Below are positions 19,134 to 28,400 of a stretch of 34,896 nt of DNA, in pieces. Below the pieces are notes generated by a model. The model searched no databases and was not told the origin of the DNA. It saw only the letters and a program-made list of their open reading frames with translations. Origin of the DNA: Sphaerotilus natans (lineage in GTDB: Bacteria > Pseudomonadota > Gammaproteobacteria > Burkholderiales > Burkholderiaceae_C). Numbering within the stretch: position 1 is the first letter of the stretch; every line of letters starts with the position of its first letter. The position numbers were made by a program, and so were the translations under genes. The stretch is taken from NCBI RefSeq assembly GCF_900156335.1, contig NZ_FTMZ01000033.1, positions 1-34,896 of the forward strand, given 5' to 3'.

Positions 19134-20387
19134 ATGCCGGCAACTGAGCCGATCTGGGAGGTCGCGGCGCTGGTGCGCGCCGTCGGCGAGGCGCTGCAGG
19201 ACGGCTTCGGGGCGGTGACGGTGCGCGGCGAGCTCGCCGGTTTCACCCGTGCGGCCAGCGGCCACAGCTACTTCAATCTGCGCGCGCCCGAGGGCGAGGC
19301 GGGGCTGCGCTGCGCGATGTTCCGCCGCGCCGCGTCGATGCTCGATTTCACGCCGCGCGACGGCCAGCAGGTCGAGCTGCGCGGCCGGCTGGCGATCTAC
19401 GAGCCGCGCGGCGAGCTGCAGATGATCGTCGAGGCGATGCGCCCAGCCGGCGAGGGCCGTCTGATGGAGCAGTTCCTGCGCCTGAAGGCGAAGCTGCAGG
19501 CCGAGGGGCTGTTCGACGCGTCGCGGCGGCGGCCGGTTCCGGCCTTCGTGCGTCGCGTCGCGGTGGTCACCTCGCCGGCGGCTGCGGCGCTGCACGATGT
19601 GCTCAGCGCCCTTGCGCGGCGCGCGCCGCAGGTCGAGGTGATCCTGTGTCCGGCTGCGGTGCAGGGCGCGGAGGCGCCGGCGCAGCTGGTGCGCGCCATC
19701 GCGGCGGCCGGCCAGATCGAGGGCGTGGAGCTGCTGATCGTCTGCCGTGGCGGCGGCTCGCTCGAGGACCTGTGGGCCTTCAACGACGAGCGGGTGGTGC
19801 GCGCGATCGCTGCCAGCGCCGTGCCGGTGATCTGCGGCGTGGGCCACGAGACCGACACGACGCTGGCCGACTTCGCCGCCGACCTGCGCGCACCCACGCC
19901 CACCGCCGCCGCCGAGCTGGCCGCGCCGCCGCGCGAGGACTGCCTGCGCGCGCTGCAGCAGCTCGCGCGCCGGATGCAGCGCCGGGTGCACGCCCGGCTC
20001 GACGGCGAGGCGCAGCGCCTGGACCGCGCCGGGCTGCGCCTGTCGCGCCCAGCCGACGCGCTGCATGCGCAGCATCGCCGGCTGGCGCTGCTGGTCCAGC
20101 GCCATGCAGGCCTGCCCGCCGCGCGGCTGGCGGCCGAGCGGGCGCGGCTCGCGCTGTTCGGCGCCCGGCTGGCCGCGCTCGACCCGCAGCGGGTGCTGGC
20201 GCGCGGCTACGCGCTGCTCGAGGACGATCACGGCCGGCCGCTGCTCAGCGTCGACAGGGTGCAGGCCGGCGCGAGCGTCGGGGCCAGACTGGCCGACGGC
20301 CGGCTGGCGCTGCAGGTGACCGCGGTCTGCCCCCGTCCTGCGCAAGAAAAGGCTTCTCCCTACAATGAGCCGCCGAGCGGCCGGTGA
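19134..20387 (+). CDS. xseA: Exodeoxyribonuclease VII large subunit
   Basis: Catalytic subunit of the nuclease that degrades single-stranded DNA from either end, acting in mismatch repair and damage tolerance with the small subunit XseB. It has 417 residues, a little shorter than the E. coli 456. An N-terminal OB-fold (about 1-100, VRGELAGFTRAASGHSYFNL) is followed by the catalytic region with VVTSPAAAALHDVL, CRGGGSLEDLWAFNDE and CGVGHETDTTLADFAADLRAPTPTAAAE, all hallmarks. A long Arg/Ala/Leu-rich coiled-coil follows, then the C-terminal RGYALLEDDHGRPL block. AGGAG lies 6 bases before the ATG. xseB is not here. A candidate promoter for the next gene, sodB, lies in its last codons. Confidence 0.97.
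   Translation: MPATEPIWEVAALVRAVGEALQDGFGAVTVRGELAGFTRAASGHSYFNLRAPEGEAGLRCAMFRRAASMLDFTPRDGQQVELRGRLAIYEPRGELQMIVEAMRPAGEGRLMEQFLRLKAKLQAEGLFDASRRRPVPAFVRRVAVVTSPAAAALHDVLSALARRAPQVEVILCPAAVQGAEAPAQLVRAIAAAGQIEGVELLIVCRGGGSLEDLWAFNDERVVRAIAASAVPVICGVGHETDTTLADFAADLRAPTPTAAAELAAPPREDCLRALQQLARRMQRRVHARLDGEAQRLDRAGLRLSRPADALHAQHRRLALLVQRHAGLPAARLAAERARLALFGARLAALDPQRVLARGYALLEDDHGRPLLSVDRVQAGASVGARLADGRLALQVTAVCPRPAQEKASPYNEPPSGR
20361..20366 (+). promoter_or_regulatory. Candidate -10 box for sodB within the end of xseA
   Basis: TACAAT lies about 100 bases before the sodB ATG. The hexamer 17 bases upstream (CTGCGC) is a weak -35 box. If used, the sodB leader would be about 90 bases. Confidence 0.35.
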
Positions 20388-20463
20388 GCGTCGCTTCGCG
20401 CCGCATCACCGGCCCTGGATCACCCTCATCCGCTTTCGCACCCCAACCACGAAGGATTCACAC

Positions 20464-21048
20464 ATGGCTTTCGAACTGCCCGCCCTGCCGTATGCCAAGG
20501 ACGCCCTGGTCCCGCACATGTCGGTCGAGACCTTCGACTACCACTACAGCAAGCACCACCAGGCCTACGTCACCAACCTGAACAACCTGGTGCCCGGCAC
20601 CGCGTTCGAGGGCAAGGGCCTGGAAGAGATCGTCAAGACCTCCAGCGGCGGCATCTACAACAACGCCGCCCAGGTCTGGAACCACACCTTCTTCTGGAAC
20701 TGCATGGCCCCGAACGGCGGCGGCGCCCCGACCGGCGCGCTGGCCGACGCCATCAACGCCAAGTGGGGCTCGTTCGACGAGTTCAAGAAGGCCTTCCAGG
20801 CCTCGGCCGTGGGCAACTTCGGCTCGGGCTGGACCTGGCTGGTGAAGAAGGCCGATGGCTCGGTGGACATCGTCAACATGGGCGCCGCCGGCACCCCGCT
20901 GACGACCGGCGACACCGCGCTGCTGTGCGTCGACGTGTGGGAACACGCCTACTACGTCGACTACCGCAACCTGCGCCCGAAGTTCGTCGAGACCTTCCTG
21001 AACAGCCTGGCGAACTGGAAGTTCGCCGAGGCCAACTTCGCCGCCTGA
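20464..21048 (+). CDS. sodB: Iron superoxide dismutase
   Basis: Converts superoxide to oxygen and hydrogen peroxide in the cytoplasm. It has 194 residues, the normal length. The four metal ligands are His27, His74, Asp157 and His161, each shifted by one from E. coli SodB. The iron-type signature AAQVWNHTFFW and FGSGWTWLV are present, which favours iron over manganese, though some relatives are cambialistic. AAGGA 7 bases before the ATG fixes this start; the frame is open for 33 codons further up but that stretch is not conserved-looking. It is co-directional with xseA 76 bases away, and convergent with the hpnE gene. The 36-base gap that follows has only a weak hairpin. Confidence 0.98.
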   Translation: MAFELPALPYAKDALVPHMSVETFDYHYSKHHQAYVTNLNNLVPGTAFEGKGLEEIVKTSSGGIYNNAAQVWNHTFFWNCMAPNGGGAPTGALADAINAKWGSFDEFKKAFQASAVGNFGSGWTWLVKKADGSVDIVNMGAAGTPLTTGDTALLCVDVWEHAYYVDYRNLRPKFVETFLNSLANWKFAEANFAA

Positions 21049-21084
21049 TCCGCGGCCTGATCGGTCTCGATCCGCGCGGGGGCC

Positions 21085-22374
21085 TCAGCCGGCCGCCGCG
21101 CTGCGTACCGCCCCTTCGAGCGTGGCCGGATACGGCCCCTCGATCCAGTCGGCGGCCGCGCGCAGCCCCGGCGCGATGCGCGCGGGCGGGCGCACCAGCC
21201 CTGGCACGCAGCGGAAGGTGGCGCGCTTCTCGGCCACCAGCCGCTCCAGCCGCACATCGCCGCGGCCGAGGTCGCGCAGCACCGCGCGGGCCTGCGTCAG
21301 CAGCGCCTGGCCGGTGGCGTCCAGACCGCGCTCGACCCAGGGCGCCGCGCCGCTGACCACGAAGGCGAAGCGCCCGGCCCGCAGCCCGAGCGCGCCGTGG
21401 TCGAAGGCGAACTGCGCCGGCGCCTGCGGCCCCTCGGCCAGCGCCACCATCGGTGCGGCCAGCCGCGCGCCCGGCGCCTGCACATAGCCGGTGACGATCG
21501 GCTCGAAGCTGAAAGTCTCGGCCTGCGCCGCCCAGTCGGGTGCGATCGCGCGCGTCAGCCGTGCCGCCTCGGCCGGTGGGCATGCCAGCACCACCTCGTC
21601 GAAGACCTCGCCATCGACGCGCCAGCCGCCCGTCGTTGCCGTTGCCGTTGCCGCTTCCAGCGTGCGCACGCGCCGGCCGGTGTGCAGCGTCGCGCCGTGC
21701 GCGGCCAGCCAGCGCCAGGCGGGCTCGGGCAGCAGCTCGGCCAGCGGCCGGCGTGGAATCAGCAGGTCGCTGGCGCCGGGCCCCGAGAACAGCGCGTCTT
21801 GCAGCACACGCAGGAAGACCTGGGCGCTGGCGTCAAGCGCCGGCGTGTTCAGCGCCGCCACGCACAGCGGGTCGAGGATCTCGGCGCGCACCCGCGCCGG
21901 CAGGCCGGCGGTGAGCTGCGCGACCGTCAGCTGCTCGTCGCAGCGAAAGCGCCGCAGCAGCCAGCCCAGCGCGGCCGTGCTCAGCGCCAGCCGCTCCGAC
22001 AGCCGCCAGTGGCGCATCGTCCAGACCGCGCGGCCGAACTCGATCAGGGCCGGTCCGGGGCGCATCTTCAGGCCGCGGCCGTCCTGGTCGAGCAGCGCCA
22101 GCGGCTGGCGCCGCAGCACCGCGTCGGGATCGACGCCGACGCGGCGCATCAGGTCGAGCGTGGCGGTGTAGGCGCCGATCAGGATGTGCTGGCCGTTGTC
22201 GAGCCGGTCGGCCGGGTCGCTGCCGCTGTCCGCGCCGTCGGCGGCCAGGCTGCGCGCGCGCCCGCCGGGCTGCGGCGCCATCTCGAGGACGATCACCGCA
22301 TGGCCGGCCTCGACCGCGCGGACCGCCGCTGCCAGCCCCGCCCAGCCCGCGCCGACGATGGCGACGCGCCTCAC
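21085..22374 (-). CDS. hpnE: Hydroxysqualene dehydroxylase HpnE
   Basis: An FAD-dependent amine-oxidase-like enzyme that reduces hydroxysqualene to squalene, the last step of the HpnCDE route. It has 429 residues. The dinucleotide-binding motif GAGWAG is at 8-13, followed by VLEMAPQPGGRARS, the second conserved FAD block, and LDNGQHILIGAY, characteristic of HpnE rather than of phytoene desaturases. The C-terminal part ends with the FAD-contacting AADWIEGPYPATLEGAVRSA. The start is a GTG whose first bases overlap the hpnD stop (GTGA), so the two are coupled. No squalene-hopene cyclase gene is in the window; it may be elsewhere. Confidence 0.95.
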   Translation of the reverse strand: MRRVAIVGAGWAGLAAAVRAVEAGHAVIVLEMAPQPGGRARSLAADGADSGSDPADRLDNGQHILIGAYTATLDLMRRVGVDPDAVLRRQPLALLDQDGRGLKMRPGPALIEFGRAVWTMRHWRLSERLALSTAALGWLLRRFRCDEQLTVAQLTAGLPARVRAEILDPLCVAALNTPALDASAQVFLRVLQDALFSGPGASDLLIPRRPLAELLPEPAWRWLAAHGATLHTGRRVRTLEAATATATTGGWRVDGEVFDEVVLACPPAEAARLTRAIAPDWAAQAETFSFEPIVTGYVQAPGARLAAPMVALAEGPQAPAQFAFDHGALGLRAGRFAFVVSGAAPWVERGLDATGQALLTQARAVLRDLGRGDVRLERLVAEKRATFRCVPGLVRPPARIAPGLRAAADWIEGPYPATLEGAVRSAAAG

Positions 22375-23213
22375 CGGCCGCGCCAGTTGGTCTTCATGGC
22401 GATCCAGAGCTTGCGCACGGGGGTGAGCGAGATGCGCTGGTGCAGCACCTGGAACTCGGCCGCCTCGATCTCGCGCAGCAGCGTGCGGTAGATGTTGGCC
22501 ATCATCAGGCCGGGCTTCTGCGCGCGCGCGTCGGCGGCGGGCAGCAGCGCCAGCGCCTGGTCATAGGCCTGGTGGGCGCGCTCGGCCTGGAACTTCATCA
22601 GCGCGGTGAAGCGTTCGCTGTAGCCGCGGTTGAGGATCTCGTGCGCCTTGACGTCGAACTGCTTGAGCTCGTCGATCGGCAGGTAGATGCGCCCGCGCCG
22701 CGCATCGTCGCCGACGTCGCGGATGATGTTGGTGAGCTGGAAGGCCAGACCCATCTGGTGCGCGTAGGCGGTGGTGGCCGTCTCGGTCTGGCCGAAGATG
22801 CGTGCGGCCACCTCGCCGACGATGCCCGCCACCAGGTGGCAGTAGCGCTTCAGGCTGGGATAGTCGAGGTAGCGGCTCTGCTGCAGGTCCATCTCGCAGC
22901 CCTCGATGACGGCCAGCAGGTGCGCCGGCGTGATCTGGTAGAGCGGCGCGTGCGGCATCAGCGCCTTCATGACCGGGTGCGTCGGCTCGCCCGAGAAGGC
23001 GCGCTGCACCTCGGTGCGCCACCACGCCAGCTTGGTCGCGGCCACGCCCGCATCGCTGGTCTCGTCCACCACGTCATCGACCTCGCGGCAGAAGGCGTAG
23101 AACGCGGTGATCGCCGCGCGGCGCTCCGGCGGCAGGAAGAGGAAGGCGTAATAGAAGCTGGAGCCGCTGCCGGCCGCCTTCTCCTGGACGTAGTGCTCGG
23201 GGGAGGTGGTCAT
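22371..23213 (-). CDS. hpnD: Presqualene diphosphate synthase HpnD
   Basis: Joins two farnesyl diphosphates head-to-head into presqualene diphosphate. It has 280 residues and belongs to the squalene/phytoene synthase family. The first aspartate-rich motif is REVDDVVDE (Asp46, Asp47, Asp50) and the second is NIIRDVGDDARRGRIYLP (Asp166, Asp170), both intact, together with the helix YCHLVAGIVGE. The ATG overlaps the hpnC stop as ATGA, and the stop overlaps the hpnE GTG, so all three genes form one tightly coupled operon. An apparent fusion with the part upstream in the same frame is only an open antisense-like stretch over hpnC. Confidence 0.97.
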   Translation of the reverse strand: MTTSPEHYVQEKAAGSGSSFYYAFLFLPPERRAAITAFYAFCREVDDVVDETSDAGVAATKLAWWRTEVQRAFSGEPTHPVMKALMPHAPLYQITPAHLLAVIEGCEMDLQQSRYLDYPSLKRYCHLVAGIVGEVAARIFGQTETATTAYAHQMGLAFQLTNIIRDVGDDARRGRIYLPIDELKQFDVKAHEILNRGYSERFTALMKFQAERAHQAYDQALALLPAADARAQKPGLMMANIYRTLLREIEAAEFQVLHQRISLTPVRKLWIAMKTNWRGR

Positions 23214-24058
23214 GGGGTGGATTGTCTCAGCTTGGCCGGGCGCATCCGCGCCGCCCGCCACAGCAGCCCCGGCGCATCCCACACGCCGATCTTCGGCCGC
23301 GCCGCCAGCGTGGCGAAGCCCGTCGCCTCGATCTTGTCGAGGATGCGCAGCCCGCCTTGCACCACCAGCCGCAGTTCCCAGCCGGTGCGTCCGGGCAGGC
23401 GCAGCGCCAGCGGCGCGCCGTCGAGCATCATTGCGCGGGCCCAGGCCACCGCGTCGGCGATCAGCGCGCGGGTCTCGGGCGTGTCCCGGCCGGCCAGCAG
23501 CATGTCCTCGCTGACCTGGAAGCGCGCCCAGTCCGCGCGTGGCAGGTAGATGCGCCCGCGCGGGTGGTCGCGGCTGCAGTCCTGCCAGAAGTTGATCAGC
23601 TGCAGCGCCGAGCAGATCTCGTCGGAGCGGGTCAGCGAATCGTCGTCGCGCACGCCGTACAGGTGCAGCAGCAGCCGCCCGACCGGATTGGCCGAGCGCT
23701 CGCAGTAGCGCAGCAGCTCGGCGCGGTCGGCGTAGCGGCTCTGGTGCAGGTCCTGCTCGAAGGCGTCGAGCAGCGCCTCGAGCAGCGGCAGCGGCAGATG
23801 GTGGCGGCGGAAGACCGGCGCCAGCGGCCCGAACACCGTCGCCCAGCGCGGCGAGGGCGCATGGCCGCGCGCGACGCAGCGCAGGTCCTCGCGGTAGGCG
23901 GCCAGATCGGCGGCGCGCTGCGCCGGCGTGGCGTCGCCCTCGTCGGCCAGGTCGTCGGCGGTGCGCGCGAAGCCGTAGATCGCGGTGATCGCCGGGCGCA
24001 GCGCCGGCGGGCACAGCACCGAGGCGACAGGAAAGTTCTCGTAGTGGTCGACGGACAT
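23210..24058 (-). CDS. hpnC: Hydroxysqualene synthase HpnC
   Basis: Converts presqualene diphosphate to hydroxysqualene. It has 282 residues from this ATG and is a squalene/phytoene synthase homologue related to but distinct from HpnD. Its first motif is ARTADDLADEGD (Asp35, Asp36, Asp39) and its second is NFWQDCSRDHPRGRIYLP, where the WQD form is usual for HpnC. The beginning MSVDHYENFPVASVL is the normal start of the family; a TTG at 24082 is in frame but has no ribosome site and no added conserved sequence. It is the first gene of the operon and is divergent from the efflux genes, with both promoters and an operator inside about 185 bases. Confidence 0.96.
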   Translation of the reverse strand: MSVDHYENFPVASVLCPPALRPAITAIYGFARTADDLADEGDATPAQRAADLAAYREDLRCVARGHAPSPRWATVFGPLAPVFRRHHLPLPLLEALLDAFEQDLHQSRYADRAELLRYCERSANPVGRLLLHLYGVRDDDSLTRSDEICSALQLINFWQDCSRDHPRGRIYLPRADWARFQVSEDMLLAGRDTPETRALIADAVAWARAMMLDGAPLALRLPGRTGWELRLVVQGGLRILDKIEATGFATLAARPKIGVWDAPGLLWRAARMRPAKLRQSTP

Positions 24059-24126
24059 GCCGCTGTTGGCGAGGGCTCGCAATGAGGAGATGTTGATCCG
24101 CGACAGCCGGCGGCGTCGCGGAGCCG

Positions 24127-24132
24127 ATTATC
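24127..24132 (-). promoter_or_regulatory. Candidate -10 box of the hpnCDE operon
   Basis: The minus strand reads GATAAT here, about 70 bases upstream of the hpnC start. The sequence 17 bases further upstream (CGAGCC) is a poor -35 box, so any use would depend on an activator or a different start. It lies just 11 bases from the -35 box of the divergent efflux promoter. Confidence 0.4.
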
Positions 24133-24142
24133 CGCGCGAGGT

Positions 24143-24172
24143 TTGACAAGGCTCGAAGCGGGCTTCTACATT
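24143..24172 (+). promoter_or_regulatory. Sigma-70 promoter of the RND efflux operon
   Basis: TTGACA (24143-24148), an 18-base spacer and TACATT (24167-24172). This is the best -35/-10 pair in the window. Transcription would start near 24179, about 64 bases before the first gene. Confidence 0.8.
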
Positions 24173-24180
24173 AGCGAATT

Positions 24181-24194
24181 ACTGACCGGTCAGT
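24181..24194. promoter_or_regulatory. TetR/AcrR-type operator palindrome
   Basis: ACTGACCGGTCAGT is a perfect 14-base palindrome, preceded by TT and followed by CAG. It starts right at the expected transcription start of the efflux operon, the position where a repressor blocks polymerase. The shape resembles sites bound by TetR-family repressors of RND pumps. No tetR-like gene is in the window. Confidence 0.65.
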
Positions 24195-24242
24195 CAGTTC
24201 CAGATGTTCCAGACGTTTCCGCGTCCCTCCCGGAGCCTGCGC

Positions 24243-25385
24243 ATGTTCCTTCGCCCGAGCCTTCGTCCTGTGTCCCTGTCTGCCGGTCGTCCGGTTGTCC
24301 TGTCGAGCCTGCTGCTGGCGCTGGTGCTGGCGCTGCCCGGCTGCGCGAAGAAGGAAGCGGCGCCCGAGCCGCTGCGCGCGGTGCGCACGATCAAGGTCGA
24401 GGGCGGCAGCGTCGCGGCGCTGCAGGAGTTCTCCGGCGAGGTGAAGGCGCGCACCGAGACGCGGCTGTCCTTCCGCGTCGGTGGCAAGCTGCTGCGCCGC
24501 GAGGTCGATCTGGGCGATGCGGTGCGGCCGGGCCAGGCGATCGCGCAGCTCGATCCGGCGGACCTGAAGCTCGGGCAGGAGGCGGCGGCCGCCGGCCTGC
24601 GTGCCGCGCAGGTACAGGCCGAGCAGAGCGCGGCCGACCTGAAGCGCTACCGGGAGCTGCACGAGCAGGGCTTCATCGGCGCGGCCGAGCTGGAGCGGCG
24701 TGAGACCGCGCTGAAGGCGGCGCAGGCCGCGCTCGACCAGGCGCGTGCGCAGGCCGGCGTGCAGGGCAACCAGGCGCAGTACACCCGGCTGGTGGCCGAA
24801 GGCGCGGGCGTGGTCACCGCGGTCGAGGCCGAGCCGGGTGCGGTGGTGGCGGCGGGCACGCCGATCGTGCGCGTGGCGCTGGACGGTCCGCGCGATGTGG
24901 TCTTCAACGTGCCGGAAGACCGGGTCACCGAGCTGCGCGCGCTGATGGGCCGCGCCGGTGCGCTGCAGGTGCGGCTGTGGGGCGGCGACGGCGAGACGCT
25001 GCCGGCGACGCTGCGCGAGCTGGCTGCCGCGGCCGACGCGAGCACCCGCACCTTCGTGGCCAAGGCCGATGTCGGCACGTCTTCGCTGCGCCTGGGCCGC
25101 ACCGCGACCGTGGTGATGGAGCGCCCGCGCCGCGACGAGCAGATCCGCCTGCCGCTGGCGGCGGTGGCCGAGCAGGGCGGGCGCAGCGTGGTCTGGCTGC
25201 TCGACGCGCAGGCGATGACGGTGCGGCCGCAGCCTGTGCGCATCAGCGGCGCCGACGGCAACCAGGTGCTGGTGGCCGAGGGCCTGCAGCCCGGCCAGGA
25301 GGTGGTGGGCGCAGGCGTGCATGTGCTGACGCCGGGCCAGAAGGTGCGCCGCTACATCGAGCCGGCCCGTGCCGCCTCGCGCTGA
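24243..25385 (+). CDS. RND efflux periplasmic adaptor (membrane fusion protein, lipoprotein)
   Basis: Bridges an inner-membrane RND pump to an outer-membrane channel. It has 380 residues from the chosen ATG. A signal peptide ends in a lipobox LPGC (Cys34), so it is anchored by lipid in the inner membrane facing the periplasm. Then follow the first half of the lipoyl domain (TRLSFRVGGKLLRREVDLGDAVRPGQAIAQLD), an alpha-helical hairpin rich in Ala, Gln and Glu, the second lipoyl half (VTAVEAEPGAVVAAGTPI) and beta-barrel and membrane-proximal domains (AVAEQGGRSVVWLL). GGAG 7 bases upstream favours ATG 24243 over ATG 24204, which has none. It is followed 24 bases later by its pump; no outer-membrane factor gene is nearby. 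Confidence 0.95.
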   Translation: MFLRPSLRPVSLSAGRPVVLSSLLLALVLALPGCAKKEAAPEPLRAVRTIKVEGGSVAALQEFSGEVKARTETRLSFRVGGKLLRREVDLGDAVRPGQAIAQLDPADLKLGQEAAAAGLRAAQVQAEQSAADLKRYRELHEQGFIGAAELERRETALKAAQAALDQARAQAGVQGNQAQYTRLVAEGAGVVTAVEAEPGAVVAAGTPIVRVALDGPRDVVFNVPEDRVTELRALMGRAGALQVRLWGGDGETLPATLRELAAAADASTRTFVAKADVGTSSLRLGRTATVVMERPRRDEQIRLPLAAVAEQGGRSVVWLLDAQAMTVRPQPVRISGADGNQVLVAEGLQPGQEVVGAGVHVLTPGQKVRRYIEPARAASR

Positions 25386-25409
25386 TCGATCGTGCCGCCA
25401 GGGGGTCCC

Positions 25410-28400
25410 ATGAAAGTTCATGTTCACGACGCGGTCAGCCATTCCGGCTTCAACATTTCGCGCTGGGCGCTCGAGCATCCTGCGCTGACGCGCTATCTGA
25501 TGATCGTGCTGATGGTGCTCGGCGTGGCCGCGTACTTCCAGCTCGGCCAGGACGAGGATCCGCCCTTCACCTTCCGCGCGATGGTGGTGCAGGCCTACTG
25601 GCCCGGGGCGACGGCGCAGCAGATGGCCGATCAGGTCACCGACAAGATCGAGAAGACGCTGCAGGAGGTACCGCACGCCGACATCATCCGCTCGTACACC
25701 AAGCCGGGCGAGTCGGTGACGATCTTCCAGATCAAGGACGACTCGCCGCCCAAGGAGGTCCAGCAGACCTGGTACCAGACGCGCAAGAAGATCGGCGACA
25801 TGCGCGCGACGCTGCCCGCCGGCGTGCTCGGGCCCTTCTTCAACGACGAGTTCGGCGATGTCTACGGCTCGATCTTCGCGCTGTCGGCCGACGGCTTCAG
25901 CCGCGAGGAGCTGCGCGAGTTCGCCGACCGCACCCGCGCCGAGCTGCTGCAGGTCAAGGATGTCGCCAAGGTCGAGATCTTCGGTGCGCAGCCGGAAAAG
26001 GTCTTCATCGAGCTGTCCGGCCAGCGTCTGGCCCAGCTCGGCCTGGACCTGAACGCGGTGATCGCGCAGATCGGCGCGCAGAACGCGGTCGAGAACGCCG
26101 GCGTGCTCGACGCGGGCAGCCAGAACCTGCAGGTGCGCGTGGGCGGCCAGTTCGGCTCGCTGGAGGCGCTGCGCCAGCTGCCGCTGCGCGTGGTCAACCC
26201 GGCCACCGGCGTGGCCAGCATGACCCGCCTGGGCGATGTGGCCACCATCCGGCGCGGCCACATCGATCCGCCGGCGGTCAAGGTGCGCCACCAGGGTCGC
26301 GAGGTGATCGCGCTGGGCGTGTCGATGGCCAAGGGCGGCGACATCATCGCGCTGGGCGAGGCGCTGCAGGCGCGTGTCGCGCGCATCCGCCAGGATCTGC
26401 CCGCCGGCATCGTGCTGTCCCAGGTGCAGGACCAGCCGGTGGCGGTGGCCAAGTCGGTGGGCGAGTTCGTGCAGGTGCTGGTCGAGGCCATCGTCGTGGT
26501 GCTGGCGGTGAGCTTCATCAGCCTGGGCCTGCACACGCGGCCGCTGCGCATCGACATCTGGCCGGGCCTGGTGGTGGCGCTGACCATTCCCCTGGTGCTG
26601 GCGATCACCTTTGTCACCATGTACTACTGGGGCGTCGGGCTGCACAAGATCTCGCTGGGCTCGCTGATCATCGCGCTGGGGCTGCTGGTCGACGACGCGA
26701 TCATCGCCGTCGAGATGATGGTGCGAAAGCTCGAGGAGGGCCACGACCGGCTCTACGCCGCGACCTACGCCTACGACGCCACCTCGATGCCGATGCTCAC
26801 CGGCACGCTGATCACCGCGATCGGCTTCCTGCCGATCGGCATGGCGCAGTCGACGGTGGGCGAATACACCTTCGCGATCTTCGCCGTCACCTCGGCGGCG
26901 CTGCTGATCTCGTGGGTGGTGTCGGTCTACTTCGTGCCTTATCTGGGCGCGCGGCTGCTGAAGGTGCGCCCGCACGCCGAGGGCCAGCCGCACGAGCTGT
27001 TCGACACGCCGTTCTATTCGCGCTTCCGCCGGCTGGTGGGCTGGTGCGTCGATCACCGCTGGATCACGATCGCGCTGACGATCGGCGTGTTCGTGCTCGG
27101 CCTGGCCGGCATGGGCCGGGTGCAGCAGCAGTTCTTCCCCGACTCGAGCCGGCCTGAGATCCTGGTCAACCTCTGGCTGCCCGAGGGCGCGACGATCCAG
27201 GAGAGCGACCGGCTGGCCGAGCGGCTGCAGGCGCGCCTGAAGGGCGAGGCCGATGTCGAGAGCGTGACCAGCTGGGTCGGCTCGGGCGTGCCGCGGTTCT
27301 ACCTGCCGCTGGACCAGATCTTCCCGCAGACCAACGTCAGCCAGACCATCGTGCTGCCGAAGGACCTGGCCGCGCGCGAGGCGCTGCGCCGGCGCCTGCC
27401 CGAGATCCTGGCGGCCGAATTTCCCGAGGCGCGCGGCCGGGTCACGCTGCTGCCCAACGGGCCGCCGGTGCCCTATCCGGTGCAGTTCCGCGTCGTCGGC
27501 CCCGATCCGCAGATCGTGCGCGCGTGGGGCGACAAGGCGCGCGCGGTGCTGCAGGCCAGCCCGAATCTCATCGGCGTCAACGACAACTGGAACGAGCAGG
27601 TCAAGGTGCTGCGCCTGGAGATCGACCAGGACAAGGCGCGCGCGCTGGGCGTGTCCAGCCAGTCGATCGCGCAGGCCACGCGCATGCTGCTCAGCGGCAC
27701 GCCGGTGGGCCAGTACCGCGAGGGCGACAAGCTCATCGACATCGTCATGCGCCAGCCGCTGTCCGAGCGCGACGCCATCACCGACCTGGGCAACGCCTAC
27801 GTGCCGACCGCTTCGGGCAAATCGGTGCCGCTGGTGCAGATCGCGCGCATCGGCCATGTCTGGGAGCCGGGCGTGATGTGGCGCGAGGGCCGCCAGTACG
27901 CCGTCACCGTCCAGGGCGACGTGCCCGACGGCATGCAGGGCGCCACCGTGACGGCCGAGATCTGGCCGGCGCTGGACAAGATGCGCGCCGGCCTGCCGCC
28001 GGGCTACGACATCCAGATCGCCGGCGCGGTGGCCGAGAGCAGCAAGGGCCAGGGCTCGATCGCCAAGGGCGTGCCGGTGATGCTGTTCCTGACCTTCACG
28101 CTGCTGATGCTGCAGCTGCAGAGCTTCAAGCGCGCGATGCTGGTCTTCCTGACCGGCCCGATGGGCATCGCCGGCGTGGCGGCTGCGCTGCTGCTGCTCG
28201 ACCGACCCTTCGGCTTCGTCGCGCTGCTGGGCGTGATCGCGCTGATGGGCATGATCCAGCGCAACTCGGTCATCCTGATCGACCAGATCGAGCAGGACCG
28301 CGCCGCAGGCGTGCCCGACCGGCAGGCGGTGGTCGAGTCGGCGGTGCGGCGTTTCCGCCCGATCGTGCTGACCGCGGCCGCGGCGGTGCTGGCGATGATC

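Noticed and set aside
20365-20463. 33-residue extension (possible signal peptide) of superoxide dismutase
   Set aside because: The stretch is Arg-rich, not signal-like, and a good ribosome site precedes ATG 20464.
21051-21076. Hairpin between sodB and hpnE as bidirectional terminator
   Set aside because: Short, with a mixed stem and no T-run; too weak to call.
22371-24149. Apparent 592-codon frame joining hpnD with an upstream part
   Set aside because: The upstream part is an out-of-frame reading of hpnC; HpnD starts at its own ATG overlapping the hpnC stop.
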